A model generated the notes under the pieces. The model was not told where the DNA came from, made no database searches, and saw nothing but the letters and a program-made list of their open reading frames with translations. Positions 16,025 through 23,733 of a DNA stretch of 39,532 nucleotides are shown here, in pieces. Numbering within the stretch: the stretch's first letter is position 1; each line of letters starts with the position of its first letter. Position numbers and translations under genes: made by a program. The stretch comes from Propionibacteriaceae bacterium (GTDB lineage: Bacteria > Actinomycetota > Actinomycetes > Propionibacteriales > Propionibacteriaceae), in NCBI GenBank assembly GCA_031267295.1, contig JAIRZI010000041.1, positions 1-39,532 on the forward strand, given 5' to 3'.

Positions 16025-17107
16025 TCACCCGTAAACCACGACCTCATCACCAACCGTCACCCCTGAGAGAACAGCCAACCCTTGCCCAGAACCCAATACC
16101 GTCACATCACGCTCACCACCGGCGGCCAATCGAACATAAACCCGCCCAACAGCATCAGTGCGCACCGCCCCCACTGGTACCACCATTCCGCTCACTTCCG
16201 GAACAACAACCGCCTCGGCTCTAAGTGATAACTGCTCATCCGCAGGCAGCCGGGCGCAATCTGCGCCGCACACCAATCCGCCGTCGGGGGCGCTCAATGT
16301 TCGTACCGTATAACCATAAGAATCAATCGTGCTCCCCGTCACCAGAGCTTCCCACATCAAATCCTCAAAATACACCCGCAACACAACGTCGGTGGCGATA
16401 GCAGCCGCCTGATCATCGGAAAGCACCGCAACGAACCCCAACGCACCGCTGTTCGCCAACACCGCCGCCTCACCGCCGCTAACCAATCGTCCGGTGCAAA
16501 TATCATCACCCAAACGGATGGTAGCGGGAAGACTGGGAACCGCCAGCACCTCACCCAGCAACACTGTGCCGGTGCGTTCCACACCAAGAACCTGCTGCCA
16601 GGCACGCACCGCGTTATACGTAGCCGTACCGAAATAATCACCACTATCGACGCTCAAATAACCCAGTTCTACGAGCGCCGCATTAAGCTGCGCCACATCA
16701 ACACCACGCGCTTCACGCGACAGATTACGATAAAACGGGATCGCTCCCGGCACCACTCGCACCGGTACACCTGCCACCTGAAACACCACATCACCAGTAC
16801 TTGCTTCACCAGCAGCAGCCACCATAGTCACCATGCCATACAGCGTATTGGTGGCCACCACTTCCATCGGTTGCCGTACGCTCACTCCGATACTCAAACT
16901 CCGACCAACCGCACCTGCTACCACACTCACATTCACACTCTCACTGCGGTTTTCGTCGGTACCGCCGCCGACAGCACCAGTCAACGTCATCCGCCCCGCC
17001 CACCAACCAGCAGCAACAGCCAATACCACCAAAACTACAGTAACCAGCAGCGACGCATGACGGCGCACCCCGGCAATAAACCGTAGCGCCGTCTTAAGGG
17101 TATTCAT
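16025..17107 (-). CDS. Membrane-anchored adaptor with peptidoglycan-binding domain
   Basis: A 360-residue protein with one N-terminal membrane helix (about 19-38) and an extracytoplasmic body. Residues about 133-182 form a PG_binding_1 domain (VDVAQLNAALVELGYL, then FGTATYNAVRAWQ). It is inserted where HlyD/MacA-like adaptors carry their hairpin. The C-terminal part (about 300-360) resembles the membrane-proximal domain of periplasmic adaptors (VPVGAVRTDAVGRVYVRL, GDEVVVYG). Such proteins accompany MacB-like ABC transporters in Gram-positives and may tether the complex to the wall. A CGADC pair (near 283) hints at a disulfide. GGAG precedes the ATG, 25 bp after the lipoprotein gene; the ATPase follows 79 bp later. 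Confidence 0.85.
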   Translation of the reverse strand: MNTLKTALRFIAGVRRHASLLVTVVLVVLAVAAGWWAGRMTLTGAVGGGTDENRSESVNVSVVAGAVGRSLSIGVSVRQPMEVVATNTLYGMVTMVAAAGEASTGDVVFQVAGVPVRVVPGAIPFYRNLSREARGVDVAQLNAALVELGYLSVDSGDYFGTATYNAVRAWQQVLGVERTGTVLLGEVLAVPSLPATIRLGDDICTGRLVSGGEAAVLANSGALGFVAVLSDDQAAAIATDVVLRVYFEDLMWEALVTGSTIDSYGYTVRTLSAPDGGLVCGADCARLPADEQLSLRAEAVVVPEVSGMVVPVGAVRTDAVGRVYVRLAAGGERDVTVLGSGQGLAVLSGVTVGDEVVVYG

Positions 17108-17132
17108 CTGCTCCGCCTAGTAAAGTAGTTCG

Positions 17133-17846
17133 TCATCCATTCGGCCACAGTATCTCGTTCGATGGGTTTTGTGGACATGCAATATTTAACTCTTCCCATG
17201 CCGTTTCGCTATAAGTGCTTGCTTTAACCGAACCGTATGGGAACCAGGCATCACTCCCAGCGGAAAATCCGCCAGAGCCGTCCGACACCCAACTATCACG
17301 GAACACCTCCCATGTCGGCGGTTCTGCAACTCGAATATTGCGCTCGGCCAAACATGGGATCAACACATTCACGTAATAATCAAACACCACCCTAATCTGA
17401 TCACCACCAAACACCTGAACTAACCACGGTGGTATGGGGAACTGCGCGAAACATACATATTCGTCTAAGTAATACGCACTTAACTGATCCGATGGCAAAT
17501 CATCCGGGGGTGCCATACCCGAATCAAAAGTGAGATAAACCGCCCAACCGGCAGCGAGCATACACTCTTTCCACGCCTCGGGGCGTTCAGCAGGTGCAAC
17601 AAAGCGAACAACCTGTACTTTTGGGAACTCCGTTAGCAATCCGAAATACATTGTTTGAAGTTCTTTGAGGAACCCCCCATAATCAAATTCTTCTTCCTGT
17701 GACGATACGGAACCAGTTGACTTAGGCGGTGTAGCAACATCCCCCTGGTTGCTGCACCCACCCAACATCGCAGCGCACAAAGCCGCCGCAACCAACAAAA
17801 CAGCGTAACGACTAAGTCTTAAACAGCGCACGGATATGTTACGCAT
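17133..17846 (-). CDS. Lipoprotein of the peptide-export operon
   Basis: About 237 residues. The signal peptide has a basic n-region, a hydrophobic core (VLLVAAALCAAM) and a lipobox LGGC, so Cys about 31 should be lipidated and the protein held on the outer face of the membrane. A Ser/Glu linker leads into a folded domain rich in aromatics with four further cysteines (KECMLAAGW, YVCFAQFP, LIPCLAERN, NIACPQNP), likely two disulfides. I recognise no family. ATG 17846 has GGGG upstream; a GTG two codons earlier is possible. It overlaps the secreted-peptide gene by 28 bp, so the two are coupled. Position suggests immunity, capture or chaperoning of the peptide, which is inference. Confidence 0.8.
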   Translation of the reverse strand: MRNISVRCLRLSRYAVLLVAAALCAAMLGGCSNQGDVATPPKSTGSVSSQEEEFDYGGFLKELQTMYFGLLTEFPKVQVVRFVAPAERPEAWKECMLAAGWAVYLTFDSGMAPPDDLPSDQLSAYYLDEYVCFAQFPIPPWLVQVFGGDQIRVVFDYYVNVLIPCLAERNIRVAEPPTWEVFRDSWVSDGSGGFSAGSDAWFPYGSVKASTYSETAWEELNIACPQNPSNEILWPNG

Positions 17847-18169
17847 ATACACGCCCCGCCATGACTATTAAGCGCACCAGTTGTAGTGATCACCACTTCG
17901 ACACTCCCAGACTGAGATGTAAAACCGCGGAGCGTATTAGTTGCGGTCAAGCCCCATAGCGGGGATAGCACATTATTATGCGAGTGACGTACGGTTTGAG
18001 ATGATGTACCAGATGTCACTGATTCTGAATAGCATTTCTTGGTTCCTTCGCATGTTCGATACTGGATACCCACATCTGCCATCGCATCAGAAGACGGTAC
18101 CGTAGTTGCTATTCCGGAAGCTACTAACGCAACAGCAGCCAACAAGCTGCCAGTTTTCTTGTTAAACAT
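17819..18169 (-). CDS. Small secreted five-cysteine protein
   Basis: A 116-residue precursor. The Sec signal has n-region MFNKK, hydrophobic core to about 24 and an AMA-D cleavage site after residue 31. The mature part is about 85 residues with Cys at 40, 46, 107, 109 and 114 (CEGTKKC near the start and CIC-CAV at the end), so disulfides are likely. The middle is Ser/Thr/Val-rich with alternating beta-strand character. ATG 18169 has GGAAAGGG before it, better than the earlier in-frame start at 18199. It is the first gene of a five-gene operon with a lipoprotein and MacAB-like ABC parts. Size, secretion and context resemble lactococcin-972-type bacteriocin clusters, but the cysteines are unlike that family and I do not claim homology. 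Confidence 0.75.
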   Translation of the reverse strand: MFNKKTGSLLAAVALVASGIATTVPSSDAMADVGIQYRTCEGTKKCYSESVTSGTSSQTVRHSHNNVLSPLWGLTATNTLRGFTSQSGSVEVVITTTGALNSHGGACICVTYPCAV

Positions 18170-18275
18170 TTTTTGCCCTTTCCAAACAGCCCTAAACACC
18201 TGTTGTAAGAGACAAGCGCTTTAGGGTATGCAAACAAGAACCTATTATTGGCTCTCATCTGTTTGGCTACTTGCG

Positions 18276-18304
18276 ATGATAGTTAATAAATACAAACCGG
18301 TCAA
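18276..18304 (-). promoter_or_regulatory. Promoter of the secreted-peptide operon
   Basis: On the minus strand TTGACC (18304-18299) and TATCAT (18281-18276) are separated by exactly 17 bp, close to the housekeeping sigma consensus. Transcription would start near 18269, giving a leader of about 100 nt before the ATG at 18169. Confidence 0.65.
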
Positions 18305-18330
18305 TAGTTCGTGGCTAATACCATAAAAGT

Positions 18331-18350
18331 TGTGGTAACAAGTGGTAATA
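18331..18350. promoter_or_regulatory. Tandem 10-bp repeats upstream of the peptide promoter
   Basis: TGTGGTAACA and AGTGGTAATA stand back to back, sharing GTGGTAA at a one-helical-turn spacing. They start 27 bp upstream of the -35 element, the usual place for an activator dimer. Confidence 0.5.
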
Positions 18351-18403
18351 CCCGCAATTCATGTTGAAGTTAGGGCAATGTCACAAAACTGCTTACTGTG
18401 TTG

Positions 18404-18476
18404 TGCCCCCAGCGGGACTCGAACCCGCGACCTAAGGATTAAAAGTCCTCAGCTCTGCCAACTGAGCTATAGGGGC
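18404..18476 (-). tRNA. tRNA-Lys (TTT)
   Basis: A 73-nt cloverleaf: acceptor GCCCCTA/TGGGGGC, discriminator A, anticodon loop CTTTTAA (anticodon TTT), T loop TTCGAGT. The 3' CCA is not encoded. Confidence 0.96.
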
Positions 18477-18503
18477 GCAGTTATTCTACTCCAACATGAG
18501 ACG

Positions 18504-19199
18504 ATGGACACTATGGGAATGACCGCTGCCGGGTTTTGGCTTATTCTGGGGGCTGGATTGACGCTGCTTGTTGGTGCCATCTGGGCTGATAGGCGCACTC
18601 GGATGCGTAACGGACGCACCCATTTGGGAGCCTTTGACCCGAAAGATGCCCCAGAATATGTACACATCTCAGACCTGAAATCTCAGAAACTGCCCGGATT
18701 ACCGCCCGAAGTGTTCTCCGCCGAACAGAACGCCCCACACTTGGCATTACGACTGCTAGACACCCGGTTCGCCACATACTCCGGCGGCAACTCGGTTTTA
18801 TACGATGCCAGCGTACTGGTACTCAGCGATACCGGTATCTTAGAAATACGCGAAATAGTGCGCGTGCTGCAACGCGCCGCAGCGTCCAATACACCGTTGC
18901 TACTCGCTACCACTACCGTAGCCTCCGATGTTCATGAGACACTGCTTGCTAACCATTTGGCTGGAAAACTCACCCTACAAGTGCTTTGCGACGATTCAGC
19001 AGACGGAGCCGCACTACGTGAGTTGGCGCTCATCAGCGCTGCCACTTTGATAACTCACGAAGATTTGATCGCCGACGATGTGCCACCGGAAGTATATGGA
19101 CATTTGGCACTGAGTGTAGCCACCGCCGATCCGGTGCGGGCATGGGTGGTAAAAGAACTGGTATCCCCGACCGGATTCGAACCGGCGTTACAGCCTTGA
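18504..19199 (+). CDS. Membrane-tethered GroEL-apical-domain-like protein
   Basis: A 231-residue protein with one N-terminal membrane helix (about 8-27), a basic flank (DRRTRMRNGR), a linker, and a domain from about 95 to 215. The domain follows the GroEL apical domain in order. ASVLVLSDTGILEIREIVRV corresponds to the strand and helix before GKPLLIIAEDV. NTPLLLATTTV and LLANHLAGKLTLQVL correspond to GKPLLIIAEDV and the VVNKLRGTLKV segment. ALRELALISAATLITHEDL corresponds to the DIAILTGGxVISEE segment. Equatorial and intermediate domains are absent, so it is not a chaperonin. ATG 18504 is chosen; 18513 and 18519 are alternatives. The last 12 residues are read antisense through tRNA-Glu, with which the gene overlaps by 38 bp. 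Function unknown. Confidence 0.75.
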   Translation: MDTMGMTAAGFWLILGAGLTLLVGAIWADRRTRMRNGRTHLGAFDPKDAPEYVHISDLKSQKLPGLPPEVFSAEQNAPHLALRLLDTRFATYSGGNSVLYDASVLVLSDTGILEIREIVRVLQRAAASNTPLLLATTTVASDVHETLLANHLAGKLTLQVLCDDSADGAALRELALISAATLITHEDLIADDVPPEVYGHLALSVATADPVRAWVVKELVSPTGFEPALQP

Positions 19200-19234
19200 A
19201 AGGGCTGGGTCCTAGACCTCTGGACGACAGGGAC
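19162..19234 (-). tRNA. tRNA-Glu (TTC)
   Basis: A 73-nt cloverleaf: acceptor GTCCCTG/CGGGGAT with G-T and T-G wobbles, anticodon loop CTTTCAA (anticodon TTC), T loop TTCGAAT, discriminator A. Unlike the other tRNAs here, CCA follows directly (19161-19159). Its 3' half is antisense to the end of the GroEL-apical-like gene. Confidence 0.95.
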
Positions 19235-19275
19235 TTCTGGCAAGTGGCGCTTAACCGGACACTCGCCTGACAATC

Positions 19276-19390
19276 TTAGCGCGTGTCTGCTAATAAAACA
19301 TGACCCGCAGGGAGAACGAACGTCTTCCCCGGCACTCCAGCCGAGTGCCACACTCGTTCAATCCCTGCGGATGGGTAGACGTTAGCGCGT
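19276..19390. repeat. Nested inverted-repeat element, possible structured RNA or MITE-like
   Basis: CCGCAGGGA (19305-19313) pairs with TCCCTGCGG (19362-19370). The adjoining GAACGA (19314-19319) pairs with TCGTTC (19354-19359), and an inner GGCACT (19331-19336) pairs with AGTGCC (19344-19349). ACGTCT in the arm (19320-19325) is complementary to AGACGT just outside (19377-19382), allowing a pseudoknot. TTAGCGCGT occurs on both sides (19276-19284 and 19382-19390), as in a 9-bp target duplication. There is no ORF. It lies between thrE and tRNA-Glu. Confidence 0.6.
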
Positions 19391-19437
19391 TTTGATGCCC
19401 GGCTGCAAAAGACAGCTTCAAGTTTTGGTAGAGACTC

Positions 19438-19463
19438 TTGCCGGAGAAGTAACTTTCCGGCAA
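19438..19463 (-). terminator. Hairpin after thrE
   Basis: TTGCCGGA / TCCGGCAA, a perfect 8-bp stem, begins 26 bp past the thrE stop. There is no U-tract on the minus strand. It may stop or protect the thrE transcript. Confidence 0.45.
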
Positions 19464-19488
19464 TCAGCCGAGCGTGCATAACGCCTTG

Positions 19489-20901
19489 TCACTTGAGTCG
19501 ATTGGTTCGCATTCGGTCGTACCAGGTATGTGGCAAAGTCATAATCCGATCGCCCAATGGCCGTCCTAAGAACATTCCGATGGATGCCCCAGCAGCAATA
19601 GCTAACCCAACACCGATCGCCACCCCTAAAGTACTCAAACCATGCCCCAGATCGGGGGCCACGTTGATGGTGCCCACCGCTTGAAACAGCGCATAGTACA
19701 GCCGCACACCGGGCACCAAGGGAATCACTGCCGCCGCTACTACCGCAAAACCCGGAATCGCTGTTTTCCTGAGCAGCAGAGCGGCCACCGTCGCCGAAAC
19801 TAGCGCACCCACAAAACTCGAAGCGATAGGGCCAAAACCCGCCGCTACCGTGGCAGCATACCCCGACCACGACAACGCCGCCATCACACTGGCTACTGTG
19901 ATCGCTCGTCTGGTGGCATAGTTTCCCATCAAATACACCGCACCTAACAGCGTGGCTCCGATGATCTGCGGCCCCAACGCCCCCAGTTTAAGTGGTTCCG
20001 CTGAGATGGTAACCGACATTCCGAACCGATTTAATACAACCAGACCTGACACTAACCCAGTGACAACCCCACCAGTTAACATAATCACCTGCAATAACCG
20101 AGCAGTGGCCGTGACATAGTTCGTATCGATAGCATCTTGCACCGCTGCCACAAATTTCAATCCCGCTAAAAGTTGCCACAAACACCCGATCGCCACCATG
20201 CTGGAGTCAATACCTTCAAAGAAAGCGATATGCCCGTCAGCCCATCCTACAAATGTGGTGAAACTGACGGCTAACCAACCTCCCGCCAACTGTAAAAAGA
20301 ACGGTGGCAGTGCAAGACGCGATAACACGCGCAACGATAGATTCAGTAACACCCCAGTGACAAGGGAAATCAGTAGCACTCGTGGGGAAGTGGTGTACAT
20401 CAACTGCACACTCACACCGATAAGCGACTCGCCAAGAACAGCTACCCAAACTGGATACGGCAAAGACATGGCTCGGATGGTGTCAAACGCCCGCATCGCC
20501 TGCTCCAGAGGTTTACCACGCACAATCTCGTCTACCAGACGTTGCACCGCTTCCACCTTAGTCAAATTAGTCACTGCGGGTTTCACAATACGCACGCTAG
20601 TGATCGGTGGTAGTCCGTCTCCGGGATAGTAGGAAGCAACAAACGACGTGTTAGAGATGTCCACTTGGGCGCGCGCCAACCCATAAGTTTGCAAAATGCG
20701 CCGCATGGTGAGGATAGTGTCCTGTGTATTCATACCGGAGCTGAACAGCAAATCGCCGATGCGCAACGTCAACTCCATCGCCAACCCCTCGGTGGTAACT
20801 GGCAGTTGCCCGCGCAAGCCAAGCTCACTCATCGAGACGTGATGGAACACTTCACTGGCAGGAACCAACATACCGGTGTCTTCGCTGGATGGTTGAGTCA
20901 C
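19489..20901 (-). CDS. thrE: Threonine/serine exporter, ThrE family
   Basis: A 470-residue membrane protein in the size range of Corynebacterium ThrE. A soluble N-terminal segment (about 25-140) contains the family pattern LRIGDLLFSSGMNTQDTILTM and a hydrolase-like beginning. About ten hydrophobic helices follow, in the ThrE (about 140-290) and ThrE_2 (about 310-455) halves, the second with PGFAVVAAAVIPLVPGVRLY. It exports L-threonine and L-serine, and possibly small peptides, using the proton gradient. The GTG start at 20901 is set by the open frame; no strong ribosome site is seen. It stands alone, 160 bp from the acetate-kinase-like gene. Confidence 0.92.
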   Translation of the reverse strand: MTQPSSEDTGMLVPASEVFHHVSMSELGLRGQLPVTTEGLAMELTLRIGDLLFSSGMNTQDTILTMRRILQTYGLARAQVDISNTSFVASYYPGDGLPPITSVRIVKPAVTNLTKVEAVQRLVDEIVRGKPLEQAMRAFDTIRAMSLPYPVWVAVLGESLIGVSVQLMYTTSPRVLLISLVTGVLLNLSLRVLSRLALPPFFLQLAGGWLAVSFTTFVGWADGHIAFFEGIDSSMVAIGCLWQLLAGLKFVAAVQDAIDTNYVTATARLLQVIMLTGGVVTGLVSGLVVLNRFGMSVTISAEPLKLGALGPQIIGATLLGAVYLMGNYATRRAITVASVMAALSWSGYAATVAAGFGPIASSFVGALVSATVAALLLRKTAIPGFAVVAAAVIPLVPGVRLYYALFQAVGTINVAPDLGHGLSTLGVAIGVGLAIAAGASIGMFLGRPLGDRIMTLPHTWYDRMRTNRLK

Positions 20902-21021
20902 GAGTCAATGTTGCCATGTTTGGGGTTATGAAATCTTGCACTTGTCCGCAAAATGGTTTAAGTAATCGCGCCTTGACAATTTTTGCTAACCCTAAACGTT
21001 TCGACTTTGCGCACCCCAGAT

Positions 21022-21052
21022 GCGCCGAGTTGGAACCAAAACCCCTCGGCGC
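21022..21052 (-). terminator. Hairpin after the acetate-kinase-like gene
   Basis: GCGCCGAG (21022-21029) and CTCGGCGC (21045-21052) form a perfect 8-bp stem. An inner TTGG/CCAA stem is also possible. It lies 11 bp past the stop at 21063. No U-tract follows. Confidence 0.5.
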
Positions 21053-21062
21053 TTGACCACAC

Positions 21063-22286
21063 TTACTTCTGAATTGTTTCAGTAGCGGGTCGTTTCCAAC
21101 CGAGCAATATTGCCGTTTCGTGTGCGATAGCGAACGCCTCCCGCTGCTGAATCACTAACACTGGAATGGCTGAGTGTGCAGTGGAGATGATGCGGGAACG
21201 CACCGTGGAGTGCGTCTTCTCATTTATCCCTGCGTCCAGTTCAACGCCAAGGCACGCTAACCGGTCACACACCGCTTTGCGCAATCGATGATCCTGCTCG
21301 CCCGCAGTGCCTGTGAATGAGATGGCTTGCGCACCACCAAGAATGACATGAAAAGCTGCAACATACGACACAATACGGTGAACACAGATACCGATGGCGA
21401 TCTGCGCCCGCTCATCTCCCGCATCGGCAGCCGCCCACACCTCGGGCATCGTCGCTAACCCGGTGAGACCAAGAATGCCGGACTCTTCATTCAATATTCG
21501 ATCAAACTCGGCGATACTCATACCGGTCTGCTCCACCACATAACGGTGGATTCCGGGATCGATAGAGCCGCTGGCGGTACGCATTGGCAACCCTTCAATC
21601 GGCGTAAACCCGGTAGATACGTCAATGGGGTGCCCGGAATCTACGGCGGAAATGGATGACCATCTGCCCAAGTAAATAATGATCTGCTTAAGTTCATGCC
21701 GCCCGGTGAGCAGCGCTACTCGCTCCGCCACATAACGATGAGTAGAGCCATGGAAACCGAACTTACGAAGATGCAGTTGATCAGAAAGCTCTTTTGGCAA
21801 AGCGTACCGTGACACAACAGCAGGCAGTTTAGCGAAAAATGCCGTATCGAACACCGCTACCTGCGGCACGCCAGGTAGCTGCTTCTCCACAGCGCGGACG
21901 CTCTGCAACGCTGCCGGGTTGTGGTGCGGGGCTAACGAAACCAACTCTTCGATTGTCTTGATAACCTCATCATTGATGAAAGTAGCCTTTGAGTACCGAT
22001 CAGCACCATGAGTGACGCGCTGTGCCACCGCTTGCAATGATGCAGTTGAAATACCTTGACTCTTAATCACCTGTAGCACAGCTAGGAATGCTGCTTCCAT
22101 GTCTGGAATATTCTGGTTGGAAGTGCAAGTGTTTTGTTCCCCTACTTCCTGCCAAATCTCGCCAACTTCGGGTTTTCCGATGCCGCGCACTTTCCCTTGC
22201 GTCAATGGTTCTTTCGTATCAACATCAAAGACGTAATACTTCAAGGTGCTGGTAGTTGCTTTAAGTACCAGAATGGGGCCGGTCAT
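21063..22286 (-). CDS. Acetate-kinase paralog with altered active site
   Basis: A 407-residue ASKHA-fold protein aligning end to end with AckA. It keeps several substrate-side residues (R in AQRVTHG, H in APHHNPA, D in VFDTAFF, H in GFHGSTH) but has lost others. The first phosphate loop NxGSSS reads LKATTSTLK. The HLGNG nucleotide motif is YLGRW. MGTR, with the acetate-binding Arg, is MRTA. GVGEN is TAGEQ, and PTNEE is QQREA. Acetate phosphorylation therefore looks unlikely, although scaffold and fold are kept. It may be a sensor of acetyl-phosphate or acetate, or act on another carboxylate. GGGAG precedes the ATG. It follows the antiporter gene by 61 bp on the same strand and is likely co-transcribed. 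A complete ackA lies at 28903-30078. Confidence 0.88.
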   Translation of the reverse strand: MTGPILVLKATTSTLKYYVFDVDTKEPLTQGKVRGIGKPEVGEIWQEVGEQNTCTSNQNIPDMEAAFLAVLQVIKSQGISTASLQAVAQRVTHGADRYSKATFINDEVIKTIEELVSLAPHHNPAALQSVRAVEKQLPGVPQVAVFDTAFFAKLPAVVSRYALPKELSDQLHLRKFGFHGSTHRYVAERVALLTGRHELKQIIIYLGRWSSISAVDSGHPIDVSTGFTPIEGLPMRTASGSIDPGIHRYVVEQTGMSIAEFDRILNEESGILGLTGLATMPEVWAAADAGDERAQIAIGICVHRIVSYVAAFHVILGGAQAISFTGTAGEQDHRLRKAVCDRLACLGVELDAGINEKTHSTVRSRIISTAHSAIPVLVIQQREAFAIAHETAILLGWKRPATETIQK

Positions 22287-22347
22287 GTTTCTCCCAAGTA
22301 GATTTTTCGTTTTAAGAAGCTCGACAAATAGCGATTAAATAGGGCGG

Positions 22348-23667
22348 TCAAACAAAAATGAAAAACCGCAGATAGATGTACACCCAGGCGATGACAACTG
22401 TGAGTAGCGTGACGGGGATACCGTACTTAGCGAACTTCCAGAAGCTGATCCTGTTGCCGTCAGAGGCAGCCAACCCGATAACGACGACGTTAGCCCCCGC
22501 CGCTACGCTGGTCATATTGCCGCCAAGGTCAGCACCGAACACAAAAGCCCACCACAATGGGCTGGCGGCACCGACATGCGAAGTGGCAGCCACCATCTCC
22601 GACACGATAGGCACCATTGCGGTGGTGTAAGGGATATTATCGACGACGGCACCGATACCGGCAGACCCGAACAGTAGGCCGGTGACACCGAGTAGTTCGT
22701 TACCCCCCATTAACTCAGCGGCAAAGTCACCCAGCAGACCGATCACTCCGATTTCCACTAACACTCCCACTAGCACGAACAGCGCCATAAAAAACGCCAA
22801 GGTCGTCCACTCGACTTCTGCTAAGAACTGGTGTGGCTTGGTGCGCGAAACCAAAACCATCAGCCCGGCACCCAGCATTGATACCACTGGCGGGTCGAGC
22901 GGAACCACCTCATGCAATCCAAACACCACCATGATGATGGCGAGTACCACTAGACAACGCACTAATAACCCGACGTTCGGAATAGCGTCCGCCGGGTCAA
23001 TGTCTCCCAGTGCCTCATCCACATCGATAACTTTTTTCATATCTTTGCGGAACATAAAAGCGAGTACTCCCACCAACACCACTAGCAAAATGACGGTGAG
23101 CGGTAGTGAGTACACCAAAAAATCTGTAAAAGTGAGATCGGCTCGGGAAGCGATGATCAGGTTCGGCGGATCACCGATCAAAGTAGACGTGCCCCCAACA
23201 TTAGCTGCAAAAATCAGTGACAACAGGTACGGGATAGGCGAGATTTCTAGTCGCTTACACACCGACATAGTTACCGGAGCAACCAACAACACCACCGTCA
23301 CGTTATCAAGAATTGGCGAGAAAAACGCGGTGACCAGTGTAAGTACGATTAGCAGCCGGATTGGGCGGCCTTTAGACATGCGCGCCGCCCACAGCGCGAT
23401 GAACTCGAATAAACCGGTATGGCGCAACACGCTGACAACAATCATCATGCCGAACAGTAAGAAGATAACGCTCCAATCAACACCGGTATGTTCACTGAAA
23501 AACGCAGATTCTGCACTGACAAGCGGCCCTTCTTTGCGGAACAACCCCAAAATCGCCATAACCGCCACCCCCCCAAGCGCCGCCGCCACCCGATGGATTT
23601 TCTCCGTAGCGATCAACGCATACGAGACACCAAAGACGACTAATGCGATGCTGGGGATTAGACCCAT
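22348..23667 (-). CDS. ArsB/NhaD-type ion antiporter (SLC13-like, P-protein group)
   Basis: A 439-residue protein of the ion transporter superfamily (CitMHS/ArsB/NhaD/P-protein) with about 11 membrane helices in two repeats. Typical segments are FFSPILDNVTVVLLVAP and ANVGGTSTLIGDPPNLIIA in the first half, and the second-repeat counterparts AVVDNIPYTTAMVPIV and GADLGGNMTSVAAGANVV. The duplicated D-N and GG-T/S motifs form the ion site. Likely a sodium/proton antiporter; arsenite or dicarboxylate substrates cannot be excluded. AAGGAG lies 4 nt before the ATG, a strong site. It is followed by the acetate-kinase paralog. Two tRNA genes lie upstream on the same strand. Confidence 0.88.
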   Translation of the reverse strand: MGLIPSIALVVFGVSYALIATEKIHRVAAALGGVAVMAILGLFRKEGPLVSAESAFFSEHTGVDWSVIFLLFGMMIVVSVLRHTGLFEFIALWAARMSKGRPIRLLIVLTLVTAFFSPILDNVTVVLLVAPVTMSVCKRLEISPIPYLLSLIFAANVGGTSTLIGDPPNLIIASRADLTFTDFLVYSLPLTVILLVVLVGVLAFMFRKDMKKVIDVDEALGDIDPADAIPNVGLLVRCLVVLAIIMVVFGLHEVVPLDPPVVSMLGAGLMVLVSRTKPHQFLAEVEWTTLAFFMALFVLVGVLVEIGVIGLLGDFAAELMGGNELLGVTGLLFGSAGIGAVVDNIPYTTAMVPIVSEMVAATSHVGAASPLWWAFVFGADLGGNMTSVAAGANVVVIGLAASDGNRISFWKFAKYGIPVTLLTVVIAWVYIYLRFFIFV

Positions 23668-23733
23668 GCCACTCCTTCACAACTAGGCAACGGCTCTACA
23701 CGCGAGCAAAGCAAAATAGCCATCTGACTACGG

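Noticed and set aside
17819-18169. Secreted peptide as a true lactococcin 972 homolog
   Set aside because: Context and size fit, but the sequence has five cysteines and no recognisable lactococcin 972 motif, so homology is not claimed.
21063-22286. Active second acetate kinase
   Set aside because: Several nucleotide- and acetate-binding residues are replaced; the intact enzyme is at 28903-30078.
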